This document shows, one piece after another, positions 32,361 through 41,174 of a stretch of DNA of 64,000 nucleotides. The stretch's first letter is position 1; each line of letters starts with the position of its first letter. The position numbers were made by a program, and so were the translations under genes. Source of the stretch: JBGAJN01 sp044224905 (GTDB lineage: Bacteria > Verrucomicrobiota > Verrucomicrobiia > Limisphaerales > JBGAJN01); assembly GCA_044224905.1 (NCBI GenBank), contig JBGAJN010000001.1, forward strand, positions 248,001 through 312,000. Reading direction: 5' to 3'. Under the pieces are notes generated by a model, which saw only the letters and a list, made by a program, of their open reading frames with translations, had not been told where the DNA came from and did not search any database.

Positions 32361-34199
32361 CTAATCCAAACTGACCTGCCCGCTGGCGACGCGCGTGTAA
32401 TAGCCGCCCTTCGCGAGCAATTCGTCGTGGCTGCCTGATTCGGCAATGTGCCCGTTCTCAATCACGATGATCTTGGTCACGCGCCGGATAGTGCTGAGGC
32501 GATGTGCGACCATCAGGACCGTGCGCCCTTTCATCAAATCGTTGAGGCTTGCCACCACCAAGGCTTCGCTTTCGGCGTCGAGTGCGCTCGTTGGTTCGTC
32601 CAACAACAGGATCGGCGCATCTTTTAGGAACGCCCGCGCAAGATTCAGTCGTTGCTTTTCACCGACGCTCAATCGCGCCGCACCTTCGCCCACCAGCGTT
32701 TCGTATTTCTGCGGCAGTTTTTGGATGAACGCGTCGGCGTTCGCGGAACGGGCGGCGGCTTCGACTTCGGCACGTGTGGCACCGGGCTTTCCGTAAGCGA
32801 TGTTATCCGCGATCGTCGCTGGCAGGAGAATCGGCTCCTGCAACACGACGGAGATTTGTTCGCGCAGATCTTTGAGCTTCAACTCGCGCAGATCGGCGCC
32901 GTCCAACTTCACCGCGCCAGCGGTGGGGTCGTAGAAACGCGGCAAGAGATTCATCAACGTCGTCTTGCCCACGCCACTCGGACCGATGATCGCCGCGGAT
33001 TCGCCGGGTTTCAGCTCAAAGGAAATGCCGCCGAGAATCTCGCGCTCCTTCTGGTAGCCGAAGGAAACGTTTTCGAAATGAATCTCGCCACGAATCAATA
33101 GCGTGGAGGAATCATTACTCAGTTGTCCGTGGTCAGTTGCCTTCGCTACGGACGACTGACCTCGGACCACGGACTTCGCCGTCGGCGATTCTTTCACTTC
33201 CTCCTGGCTATCGAGAATTTCGAACACGCGCTTCGTTCCAGCGCGCGCACCCGCCAGCGTCGCACCGACGTGGGAAAGTTGGTTCAGAGGTTCGTAAAGC
33301 TGCGCAAGGTAGGTGAGGAAAATTAGCAGCGCTCCGACGGTGAGTTTCGCCGCCAACACCTGATGGCTGCCCAGATAAATGATCCCCGCCGTGCCGAGGC
33401 CGAACACCACGGTGATCGCCAGCCAGTAGACGAGTTCCCAGCCGTGCTGCGCGAGACGCTGCTCCTGCGCGGTGGCGGTTTGCGCGGTGAACTTCTGCTC
33501 CTCCTGTGCCTCGCGCGTGTAGCTCTGGATCAACGGAAGTGCGGCGATGTTCTGCTGCACGAGCGATGCGACCTGACTGTCGGCCTGTTGCGCCAGAGCG
33601 CCGCGCTCGGTCATTTTCTTGCCGAAGAATTTGATCACGCCCAGCAGCAACGGCACCGTCGCCACCGCGACCAGCGTGAGCAACCAGTTCAAGCGGGCCA
33701 TCACCACGACCATCAACAACAGCGAGACCGCGGCGCTCACGGCGGTCATCAGGCCTTGTTGAAAGAGCGTCTGAAACGAATACGTGTCCCACGCGGCGCG
33801 GTAGATCAAATCGCCGCTCTTGGCGCCGTGATGGAATTTCAGCGAGAGCCTTTGGAGGCAGGCGAAGACGTCGTTCCGCACACGTTGAAGTCCGCGCAAG
33901 CCGACGCCGATGGCGAGGTAGTTTTGCAACGCGGAAATTCCACCCTGAAGGAAATGCAACGCGAGCACCGACAGACTTAACACCAGCACGAGACCGGATT
34001 TTCCGACGGTGCCGTCGCCCCAATTGCCCAGCCACGACGGGATCGGTTTGTCGCCGAGCACGCAATCGACGATGAGCGCGAGCGGCCATGGTTTGAGAAG
34101 GTTCAGCCCGATGCCGCCCAACATCAGCATGAGCACGGCGGCGATGCGCGCCTTGTCGGGGCGGAAAAATCGGAACGCGCGCTGGAGGTCTTGTGCCAA
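32361..34199 (-). CDS. ABC exporter, fused permease and ATPase (MsbA-like)
   Basis: A 612-residue half-transporter. The membrane domain (residues about 15-310) shows six hydrophobic helices and the coupling segment RNDVFACLQRLSLKFHHGAK. The ATPase has Walker A GPSGVGKTTLMN, a Q-loop near VVLQEPILLP, Walker B ILLLDEPTSALD and the H-loop MVAHRLSTI. Its signature motif is LSVGEKQ instead of LSGGQ. Between the domains (about 343-372) is a low-complexity insert with an embedded palindrome at 33125-33174. As a homodimer it would export a lipid, glycan or drug-like substrate. Confidence 0.92.
   Translation of the reverse strand: MAQDLQRAFRFFRPDKARIAAVLMLMLGGIGLNLLKPWPLALIVDCVLGDKPIPSWLGNWGDGTVGKSGLVLVLSLSVLALHFLQGGISALQNYLAIGVGLRGLQRVRNDVFACLQRLSLKFHHGAKSGDLIYRAAWDTYSFQTLFQQGLMTAVSAAVSLLLMVVVMARLNWLLTLVAVATVPLLLGVIKFFGKKMTERGALAQQADSQVASLVQQNIAALPLIQSYTREAQEEQKFTAQTATAQEQRLAQHGWELVYWLAITVVFGLGTAGIIYLGSHQVLAAKLTVGALLIFLTYLAQLYEPLNQLSHVGATLAGARAGTKRVFEILDSQEEVKESPTAKSVVRGQSSVAKATDHGQLSNDSSTLLIRGEIHFENVSFGYQKEREILGGISFELKPGESAAIIGPSGVGKTTLMNLLPRFYDPTAGAVKLDGADLRELKLKDLREQISVVLQEPILLPATIADNIAYGKPGATRAEVEAAARSANADAFIQKLPQKYETLVGEGAARLSVGEKQRLNLARAFLKDAPILLLDEPTSALDAESEALVVASLNDLMKGRTVLMVAHRLSTIRRVTKIIVIENGHIAESGSHDELLAKGGYYTRVASGQVSLD
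33125..33174. repeat. Palindromic repeat embedded in the ABC exporter linker
   Basis: A perfect 10-bp inverted repeat, GTCCGTGGTC (33125-33134) and GACCACGGAC (33165-33174), separated by 30 bp. The intervening bases include related half-motifs (GGACGACTGACC). The element is read through in frame as part of the linker. Its sequence style resembles dispersed intergenic repeats rather than protein-coding DNA. Confidence 0.6.
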
Positions 34200-34279
34200 G
34201 CCAGCATTGATCTACCGCAAAGCCGCCCGCAGGGCAAAGACGCAATCGCGCAAACCGTCGAGGCGATGAAACTGTTCGC

Positions 34280-35656
34280 TCAGATTTCCGCCCACACGCC
34301 CGGCACAGGTGCGGGATAACGGCCTTCCGCGTCGCTCTTGAGCGGCGACTCGGTGCTGTGAGTCATCGTGTCTTTGCCGGGGAACCACTGGAAGTTCGAC
34401 GCCATCGCCTCATCCCAGGTGATCGTCCTTCCCATGTGCACCGCCGCGCGGCCCATGATCGCGGCGAGGTTCGATTGCGCAGCACGCTTGGCTTGATTGA
34501 ACGGCTTGTTGTTCCGGATCGCGTCGAGGAAATCATTCCACTGATACTGCCAAGCGGTGAATTCTTCCTTCGGCGCGGCCCACGCAACGTGTTCGCGGCC
34601 GATGCGTTGGTCCTTGTAGGTTTGCACCGTGCCGGCGTGGATGTTGCCGGAGAATTGCGCCGCGCATTTCGTTCCGTGAACGTAAGTGGCGAACTCATCC
34701 TGACACTTCGGAATGTAGCGCACCGTGTGGTAGCCCTTCGAACCGTTGGGGAAAGTCCACTCCACGTTGAACGAGTCGAGGTTCTGGCTGCAGTCCTTGC
34801 TGTTGGCCGCGCGACCGCCAACGCCGTGAGCGGAGACCGGAAACGCGTCGTGCAGCCAGCACAGTTCGTCGATCTGATGGATGTCCATCTCGGACCACAA
34901 CCCGCCGGAGACCCAGTAGAACTTGGTGAAATTGCGGAGCTGCCACTCGAGATCGGTTTTGTCTGCAGGCTTGGGCAGAAGTCCACCAACGCCCTGCATC
35001 CGATACGCACGCGTGTGGAGAATTTCACCGAGTTCACCCGCTTTAATCCGACGAATGAGCTCCTGACGATTGGGCGAATGGCGGCACATCAATCCCGCGG
35101 CGATCTTCACGCCTTTCTTCTCTGCCGCTTCGCCGGCCGCGATGACGCGTCGCACGCCGACCGGGTCAGTGGCGAAGGATTTTTCCATGAAGACATTCAC
35201 GCCTCGTTCCACCGCGTATTCGAGCTGTTGCGGACGGAACGCCGCGTAGCCAGTCAACATCGCGATGTCGCCCGAGTGCGGACGCAATACGTCGATCGCC
35301 TTCTTGAACGCATCGAAACCGATAAACTTGTTCTCCGACGGCACGTCCACACGTGACTTGAACTTGTTGCCGAGAGCCGTGTGCGCCGAGATGAGCCGGT
35401 TCTCGTACAAATCCGCCATCGCCACGAGTTTGACGGTGCTGCCGGTGGCTTCCATCGCGTTGGCCACGGCGCCGCTGCCGCGATTGCCGCTGCCGATCAA
35501 CGCGAGCTGCACGGTGTCGCTGCCCGCGGCATGCACATGGGGAAGCGTCACTCCGGCAAGAGCGGTGCCGGCAATTGCAGCGCTGCCTTGCGCCAGAAAT
35601 TCACGACGGGAGGAGGTGGGTGACGAAAGGTTCGCGGAAGGTTGGGTTGATTTCAT
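34280..35656 (-). CDS. Tat-exported Gfo/Idh/MocA-family oxidoreductase
   Basis: A 458-residue protein with a Tat signal (SSRREFLAQGSAAIAG). The Rossmann domain starts LALIGSGNRGSGAVANAM, with GVNVFMEKSFATDPVGVRRV containing the EK motif of the family. A C-terminal alpha/beta sheet domain follows (GGLWSEMDIHQIDELCWLHD). Members oxidise or epimerise sugars and inositols with NAD; Tat-exported versions are common in Planctomycetes and Verrucomicrobia, where folding with bound cofactor precedes export. The substrate is unknown. It is divergent from the LamG-like gene across 221 bp with no gene seen. Confidence 0.88.
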   Translation of the reverse strand: MKSTQPSANLSSPTSSRREFLAQGSAAIAGTALAGVTLPHVHAAGSDTVQLALIGSGNRGSGAVANAMEATGSTVKLVAMADLYENRLISAHTALGNKFKSRVDVPSENKFIGFDAFKKAIDVLRPHSGDIAMLTGYAAFRPQQLEYAVERGVNVFMEKSFATDPVGVRRVIAAGEAAEKKGVKIAAGLMCRHSPNRQELIRRIKAGELGEILHTRAYRMQGVGGLLPKPADKTDLEWQLRNFTKFYWVSGGLWSEMDIHQIDELCWLHDAFPVSAHGVGGRAANSKDCSQNLDSFNVEWTFPNGSKGYHTVRYIPKCQDEFATYVHGTKCAAQFSGNIHAGTVQTYKDQRIGREHVAWAAPKEEFTAWQYQWNDFLDAIRNNKPFNQAKRAAQSNLAAIMGRAAVHMGRTITWDEAMASNFQWFPGKDTMTHSTESPLKSDAEGRYPAPVPGVWAEI

Positions 35657-35877
35657 GATGTTGTTGTCGAATCGATGACTCGGTTTGGGCTCGGTGGGCG
35701 CGTACGAAAGACGCCATTCGATCCGGTTCCATTCAAGGGAAAGCGCGAACCCTCACGACCGAGTCGACAGCGTAACCTCACTTCAGGAAATCGAACTCCG
35801 TCAACCTGCGCGATTCCGTTGCGGCAACACCCCTCCGAGCGTAACCTTCGCCCCGAAAAATCTGTCTCAATGAGCTC

Positions 35878-36636
35878 ATGAAAGCACTCGCACTTGTCGC
35901 CATCGGTTTTATTTCTTTCGCGGCCACGGCAGCCGAGTACAAACTGCAACCTCTGATGGCCGTTCCCGACAAAGTCGTGCTCAAGGATGATTTCTCGAAG
36001 GCCGTGCCGTTGAACAAAGATCAATGGGGAGCGCGGCAGGGCACGCGTTGGGCGATCGAGGACGGCGTCTTGCGGGGACGGCCGTCAACGCCCGATTACC
36101 AAGCGAAGCGCAAAGATCACAAAGGCTTCGAGCCACGCGTCAGCGCGCCCGTCACGCCGTCGCAATTCGTGGCGGAGTTCTCCGTGCGGTTCAGCGGCGG
36201 CAGCGAAACCCCCATCGTGCCGTTCATCGAATTTGGCCATCACGTCTGCCGCATTCGCCTGAGCAAGGCGGGCACCGAGATCGTCGCCGACCACGAGAGC
36301 ACCCGCGTCGCGGAAGCGAAGGATTTCAAATACGAACCCGGCAAATGGTATCACGTGCTGGCGGAGATGAAGGGCGACGAGTTCGTGATCCAATTCGCCG
36401 GCGGCCCGACGTTCTATGCGAAGCACGACTGCTTCACCAAACCCGCCGAAAGCGGCGCCAACGGGTTGGGCATCGCCGGCCCCAAGGACGGCCTCGCCGA
36501 AATCGACAACGTCACGTTGTGGTCGGTAAAGGCGAACGCGCAGCCGAGTTGGGAAACGACCCGCGCAAGCCTGCCGAAGTTCACACCCGTCGCTGCCAAG
36601 GTTGAGCAACCGAAGAAAGCCGCAAAAAAGAAATAG
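35878..36636 (+). CDS. Secreted LamG/DUF1080-like protein
   Basis: A 252-residue protein with a signal peptide (MKALALVAIGFISFAATAA). The mature domain has the jelly-roll order of the DUF1080/LamG group: VVLKDDFSKAVPLNKDQW, WAIEDGVLRGRPS, FVAEFSVRFSGGSETP, WYHVLAEMKGDEFVIQFAGG and a final IDNVTLWSVK. The Lys-rich C-terminus (KKAAKKK) is likely a basic tail. It shares domain order with the protein at 365-1078. It may bind or act on sugars in the periplasm. The sulfatase that follows starts 36 bp after its stop, suggesting co-transcription. Confidence 0.78.
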   Translation: MKALALVAIGFISFAATAAEYKLQPLMAVPDKVVLKDDFSKAVPLNKDQWGARQGTRWAIEDGVLRGRPSTPDYQAKRKDHKGFEPRVSAPVTPSQFVAEFSVRFSGGSETPIVPFIEFGHHVCRIRLSKAGTEIVADHESTRVAEAKDFKYEPGKWYHVLAEMKGDEFVIQFAGGPTFYAKHDCFTKPAESGANGLGIAGPKDGLAEIDNVTLWSVKANAQPSWETTRASLPKFTPVAAKVEQPKKAAKKK

Positions 36637-36672
36637 CCGTCGCACGCAAGCGTACCCGTGCAAAATACGGTC

Positions 36673-38112
36673 ATGAAGATTTTCGCCAGCGTCGGTTTGC
36701 TCGTCCTCTCGGCTTTCCTCGCAGCCGGTGCCGATCGCCCGCCGAACATCATCCACATCATCGCCGATGACGTGGGTTGGGACGACTTCGCCTGCTTTGG
36801 CGCGGAGAAAATCAAAACACCCAACCTAGATCGCCTCGCCGCGCACGGGATGAAGTTCACGTCGTTTTATGCGCCGGCACCGTTGTGCTCGGCCACTCGG
36901 GCGGCGTTGCTGACCGGTTGTTACGCGGAACGCATCGGCATTCCCGGCGCATTGATGCCTCACTCCAAGATCGGCTTGAGCGCAAAGGAAACGACCACTG
37001 CGGAGCTGCTGAAAAAACGCGGTTACGCCACGGCTCTTGTCGGCAAATGGCACCTCGGCCATCAATCTGAATTTCGTCCCACGCGACACGGCTTCGACGA
37101 GTTCTTCGGCATTCCTTATCCGAACGATCAAGGCGCCGAGCGCAACACTCAAGCCGCCCACGCCAACGATCCCGTGCGCCCGCCGATTCCGCTCTACGAT
37201 GGCGACCGTATCGTTGAGCACGCGCTGGATTTCGAGAACGCACCCGTGCGTTTTCTAAATCGTGCGCTGCGTTTCATCAGCGAGCATCGCGACGGACCAT
37301 TCTTCCTGCATTACGCAAACATCGAGACGCATGTGCCGTGGCATATTCCCAGCATCTGGCAGGGACGCAGCGCCGGGGGTGCTTACGGCGACGCCGTGGA
37401 ATTCTTCGATTGGACGGTCGGACAAATCGTGTCGTTCATCGAAGCCAACGGCCTCGCGGCCAACACTCTCATTGTCGTGCAAACCGACAACGGCATGCTC
37501 ACGAGCAGCGGTAAAGATTACGAAAATGCCTGGGGCCGCTTTGGAACCGTGGACAAAACGGCGCAACACAAGCTGCGCGGAAGCAAGCACACCGTGTGGG
37601 AAGGCGGCGTGCGCGTGCCATGCATCGCGGCGTGGTCGGGCCACATCAAAGCCGGCACTTCCAGCGACGCGATTGTCGCGGGCTACGACTGGCATCCAAC
37701 CTTCGCTGCAATCGCCGGCGCGAAGTTGCCATCGGATCGCATGATCGACGGACGGGACCTTTCGCCGTTGCTGTTCGCCCAGCACGAGGCGAAGCCGCCG
37801 CACGACACGTTCTTCTACTACCACTCGTTCCGCCTCGGGGCGGTGCGGGAGGGCAAGTGGAAGCTCATGATCGCACCGACTGGACGCGGTTTCGATGGTC
37901 CGAACGAGCCCCTCGGCAAGCCCGGACCGCCGCAGCTCTTCGATCTGGAAAACGACCTCGCCGAAACCAGTGATGTCGCGCTGAAACACCCGGACGTCAT
38001 TGCGCGTCTGCTACAACTGGCCAACCAAGCCAGAGCCGATCTCGGTGACAGCGCGAGAAAGCAAACCGGCGCGGGCCAACGTCCGCCCGGCACCGCGACG
38101 ATTTCGCAGTGA
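36673..38112 (+). CDS. Sulfatase (arylsulfatase family)
   Basis: A 479-residue secreted sulfatase starting at ATG 36673 with a signal peptide (VGLLVLSAFLAAGA). The metal-binding start is PNIIHIIADDVGWDDF, and the formylglycine motif is LCSATRAALLTGC with Cys72. Here the third position of CxPxR is Ala, giving the CxAxR form. Other motifs are GKWHLGH, the TDNGML metal site and WEGGVRVP. It hydrolyses sulfate esters, probably on a polysaccharide, after Cys-to-formylglycine conversion by a maturase not found in the window. It is downstream of a LamG-like gene. Confidence 0.92.
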   Translation: MKIFASVGLLVLSAFLAAGADRPPNIIHIIADDVGWDDFACFGAEKIKTPNLDRLAAHGMKFTSFYAPAPLCSATRAALLTGCYAERIGIPGALMPHSKIGLSAKETTTAELLKKRGYATALVGKWHLGHQSEFRPTRHGFDEFFGIPYPNDQGAERNTQAAHANDPVRPPIPLYDGDRIVEHALDFENAPVRFLNRALRFISEHRDGPFFLHYANIETHVPWHIPSIWQGRSAGGAYGDAVEFFDWTVGQIVSFIEANGLAANTLIVVQTDNGMLTSSGKDYENAWGRFGTVDKTAQHKLRGSKHTVWEGGVRVPCIAAWSGHIKAGTSSDAIVAGYDWHPTFAAIAGAKLPSDRMIDGRDLSPLLFAQHEAKPPHDTFFYYHSFRLGAVREGKWKLMIAPTGRGFDGPNEPLGKPGPPQLFDLENDLAETSDVALKHPDVIARLLQLANQARADLGDSARKQTGAGQRPPGTATISQ

Positions 38113-38209
38113 GCGGCGCGAATTTGTAGTTGCCCGTCGGATAGTCGGATTTTTCCGAGAATGTTAGTAACGTTAGCCGGGTCAAACCGAAGTAGTTCGC
38201 AGCCGAACC

Positions 38210-38229
38210 GCCTTCGAATCGTCGAAGGC
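38210..38229. repeat. Perfect palindrome upstream of the DUF1549 cytochrome gene
   Basis: GCCTTCGA (38210-38217) and TCGAAGGC (38222-38229) form an 8-bp inverted repeat with a 4-bp centre. It lies 60 bp before the start codon at 38289 in the 176-bp gap after the sulfatase. It could be an operator or an RNA hairpin; only the symmetry is certain. Confidence 0.45.
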
Positions 38230-38288
38230 AGACGTGACGCCGTCGCCAGTCGTGTTAGAGTGAACCTGAAAACACCGTCAACTTTGTC

Positions 38289-41174
38289 ATGCAACCAATA
38301 AGGAATCCTTGGTTCTACTACCCTGCCGTTTCGCTGGCTGCGATTGTCTGCTTCACTACGCCGGTGGTGGCAGCGGATGCCGACGACGAAGCCGAGGCGC
38401 TTTTCATTCGCCGGGTGTCGCCGCTCTTCAACGAGAAGTGCCTCGCGTGTCACGGCAACGACGAAAAGAAGATCAAAGGCGGTTTCGACATGCGCACCCG
38501 CGCTGGATTACTCAAAGGTGGCGAAAGCGAGAAGCCGTCGATCGTCGCCGGCAAACCCGATGCGAGTCCGTTGTATCTCGCGGTCACCCGCCTGCACGAA
38601 GCGGAGAATTATACCCCGATGCCGCCGAAGGAGGCGGACAAACTCACTGCGGAGCAGATCGGCTGGATCAAGCAATGGATCGCCGGTGGCGCCCCTTGGC
38701 CCGACGCTGCGCGCGTGAAGGAACTCACCAAATCCAACGCGGACAAGTGGTCGGCAGAAGATGGCGTCACCGTGAAGACCAGCGGTGGTCTTGGCGCGGA
38801 ATGGACGAATCGGAAATACAAACCCGAGGGCTTGTGGGCGTATCAGCCCGTGAAGAAGCCCGCGTTGCCTGCAGGGAGCGCCAGCAATCCCATCGATGCG
38901 TTCCTCAACGCGAAGATGGCCGCTGGGCTGCAGCCGGCACCCGGCGCCGATCGACTCACGTTGATCCGTCGCACAACGTTCGATCTCACCGGACTGCCGC
39001 CGAAGCCCGAGGAGATTGATGCTTTTGTCGCCGACAAGGATTCGGACGAGAAAGCATTCAGCAAAGTCGTGGAACGTTTGCTGGCTTCGCCGCACTATGG
39101 CGAGCGCATGGCGCAGCACTGGCTCGACGTGGTGCGTTACGCGGATTCGAGTGGCTTCGCGAATGACTTCGAGCGCGGCAATGCGTGGCGCTATCGCGAT
39201 TACGTCGTGCGCGCATTCAACGTGGACAAGCCCTACGACCAATTCGTCCGTGAACAGATTGCTGGTGACGAACTCGCCCCAGAGAACCCGGAGACGCTCA
39301 TCGCCACGGGCTTTCTCCGCATGGGCCCGTGGGAACTCACCGGCATGGAAGTCGCCAAAGTCGCACGCCAACGCTTTCTCGACGACGTCGCGAATAGCGT
39401 GGGCGAAACTTTTCTCGCCCACTCGCTCCAATGCGCGCGCTGCCACGACCATAAGTTCGATCCCGTGCCGACGCGCGATTACTATTCGTTGCAGGCTGTG
39501 TTCGCCACGGCGCAGTTGAGCGAGCGGCCCGCGCCGTTTCTGCCAAACGAAAACACCACCGGCTTCACGGAGAAAAAATTTCTGGAAGCGCGCCGCGGCG
39601 AATACCTCGCGATGTTGAAGCAGCTCGACGAGAAGCTCGTGAAGAACGCCCAAGTTTGGTTCAAAGAAAAGGGGCTCGACGCCACAAAGTGGAACGCTGC
39701 CATCGCGCAGGCACGCACGCAGGCGCCGGTGAATCGCAACGGCAAGCGCCGCGAGTATGGCAGCCTCTTCGACGGCGCACGCTCCGCGATGGCGAAGCAA
39801 GGCGTGCCCGAGGATCAATACCCGCCCAAGCTCGTCGGCTTCACGCCGCAGGATTACGGCAACGAACGCGTCGCGCGCAAAGGAATCGAGCGCCTCAAGT
39901 GGGAGCTCGATCGCTACGAACCGTTCGCACTGTCGGTCTACAGCGGTCGCACTCCGGACGTGAAGGCGGTGCTCGCGCCCGTGCGCATGCCGACCAATCG
40001 CATGACCGACGGCGAGCTTGAAGAGACGTGCGTGCTCACCGGCGGCGATCCGTTTGCCTCGGGACAAAAGGTGAAGCCCGGGGTGCTCAGTGTGATTGGT
40101 TCGGTTCAGAAGACGCCGATTCCCGACGCGATTGAAGGCCGGCGCAAGGCGTTCGCCGACTGGGTTGCGAGCCCGGAAAATCCGCTCACCACGCGCGCCA
40201 TCGCGAATCGGATTTGGCTCTGGCATTTCGGACAACCCATCGCGGGCAACCCAAACAACTTCGGCAGCACGGGCAAGAAGCCCACGCATCCCGAGCTGCT
40301 CGACTGGCTCGCGGCGACGTTCGTCGAGCAGGGCTGGTCGTTCAAAGCGATGCACCGAATCATCCTGAACTCTGAGGCGTATCGTCGCTCCGCGAATTTC
40401 TCCGACCGAAAAACTCTCGCGGAGAAAGATCCCAACGGCACGAGCTACGCCGTCTTCCAACCGCGTCGCCTCACCGCGGAAGAAATGCGCGACTCGATGC
40501 TCGCCGCGACGGGCGAACTGAACCCCACGCTCGGCGGCATTCCGAATCGTCCCGAGATCAATCTCGAGGCCGCGCTCCAGCCGCGTCAGGTCATGGGCAC
40601 GTTCGCCAACGCGTGGACGCCGAATCCGAAGCCGGAGCAGCGTCATCGTCGCTCGCTTTATGCGCTGCGGATTCGCGGGCTGCCCGATCCATTCCTCGAA
40701 GTGTTTAACAATCCCGCGCCGGATTTCTCGTGCGAGAACCGCTCCGCCTCGACCGTCACCCCGCAGGTCTTCAGCTTGTTCAACGGCCGCGCGAGCTACG
40801 ACCGCGCGCTCGCGCTGGCCAATCGCGCCGTGAAGGAAGCGAAGTCCGACGCCGCAGCGCTTACGCGTTGTTTCCAACTCACCTTCGGACGCGCGCCGCG
40901 TGCCGACGAACTGCAGGCCTGCCTAAGCCACTGGCGCGCGATGGAAGCGAAACAGAAATCCGTGAAGATCGAATCGCCGAAGCCACCGCTCGAAGTGAAG
41001 CGCGAAGCCGTCGAAGAAAACACCGGCGAGAAATTCACCTTCAACGAAAAACTCGAAGCTTACGCCGAATTTGTCCCTGACCTGCAACCAACCGCCGTCG
41101 ATGCCCGCACCCGCGCGCTGGCCGACGTCTGCCTCGTGCTCTTCAACTCCAACGAGTTTGCGTATGTTTACTAA
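38289..41174 (+). CDS. Planctomycete-type cytochrome c with DUF1549/DUF1553 (PSD1) domains
   Basis: A 961-residue exported protein with a signal peptide (YYPAVSLAAIVCFTTPVVAA). A cytochrome-like domain has the heme motif CLACH at residues 51-55. It is followed by a DUF1549 domain (LTLIRRTTFDLTGLPPKPEE, MAQHWLDVVRYADSSGF) and a C-terminal DUF1553 domain (IANRIWLWHFGQPI, PRRLTAEEMRDSMLAATGEL). The family's activity is not established; it is paired almost invariably with a DUF1501 Tat protein, as here, where the two overlap by 11 bp. It is likely periplasmic, possibly in sugar or sulfated-glycan oxidation. Confidence 0.92.
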   Translation: MQPIRNPWFYYPAVSLAAIVCFTTPVVAADADDEAEALFIRRVSPLFNEKCLACHGNDEKKIKGGFDMRTRAGLLKGGESEKPSIVAGKPDASPLYLAVTRLHEAENYTPMPPKEADKLTAEQIGWIKQWIAGGAPWPDAARVKELTKSNADKWSAEDGVTVKTSGGLGAEWTNRKYKPEGLWAYQPVKKPALPAGSASNPIDAFLNAKMAAGLQPAPGADRLTLIRRTTFDLTGLPPKPEEIDAFVADKDSDEKAFSKVVERLLASPHYGERMAQHWLDVVRYADSSGFANDFERGNAWRYRDYVVRAFNVDKPYDQFVREQIAGDELAPENPETLIATGFLRMGPWELTGMEVAKVARQRFLDDVANSVGETFLAHSLQCARCHDHKFDPVPTRDYYSLQAVFATAQLSERPAPFLPNENTTGFTEKKFLEARRGEYLAMLKQLDEKLVKNAQVWFKEKGLDATKWNAAIAQARTQAPVNRNGKRREYGSLFDGARSAMAKQGVPEDQYPPKLVGFTPQDYGNERVARKGIERLKWELDRYEPFALSVYSGRTPDVKAVLAPVRMPTNRMTDGELEETCVLTGGDPFASGQKVKPGVLSVIGSVQKTPIPDAIEGRRKAFADWVASPENPLTTRAIANRIWLWHFGQPIAGNPNNFGSTGKKPTHPELLDWLAATFVEQGWSFKAMHRIILNSEAYRRSANFSDRKTLAEKDPNGTSYAVFQPRRLTAEEMRDSMLAATGELNPTLGGIPNRPEINLEAALQPRQVMGTFANAWTPNPKPEQRHRRSLYALRIRGLPDPFLEVFNNPAPDFSCENRSASTVTPQVFSLFNGRASYDRALALANRAVKEAKSDAAALTRCFQLTFGRAPRADELQACLSHWRAMEAKQKSVKIESPKPPLEVKREAVEENTGEKFTFNEKLEAYAEFVPDLQPTAVDARTRALADVCLVLFNSNEFAYVY

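Noticed and set aside
38508..40877. 789-codon open frame on the minus strand, antisense to the DUF1549 cytochrome
   Set aside because: It is Arg/Ala/Gly-rich with no recognisable motif, and it lies entirely opposite a gene with a heme motif and clear domains. Strong third-position GC bias explains the long shadow.
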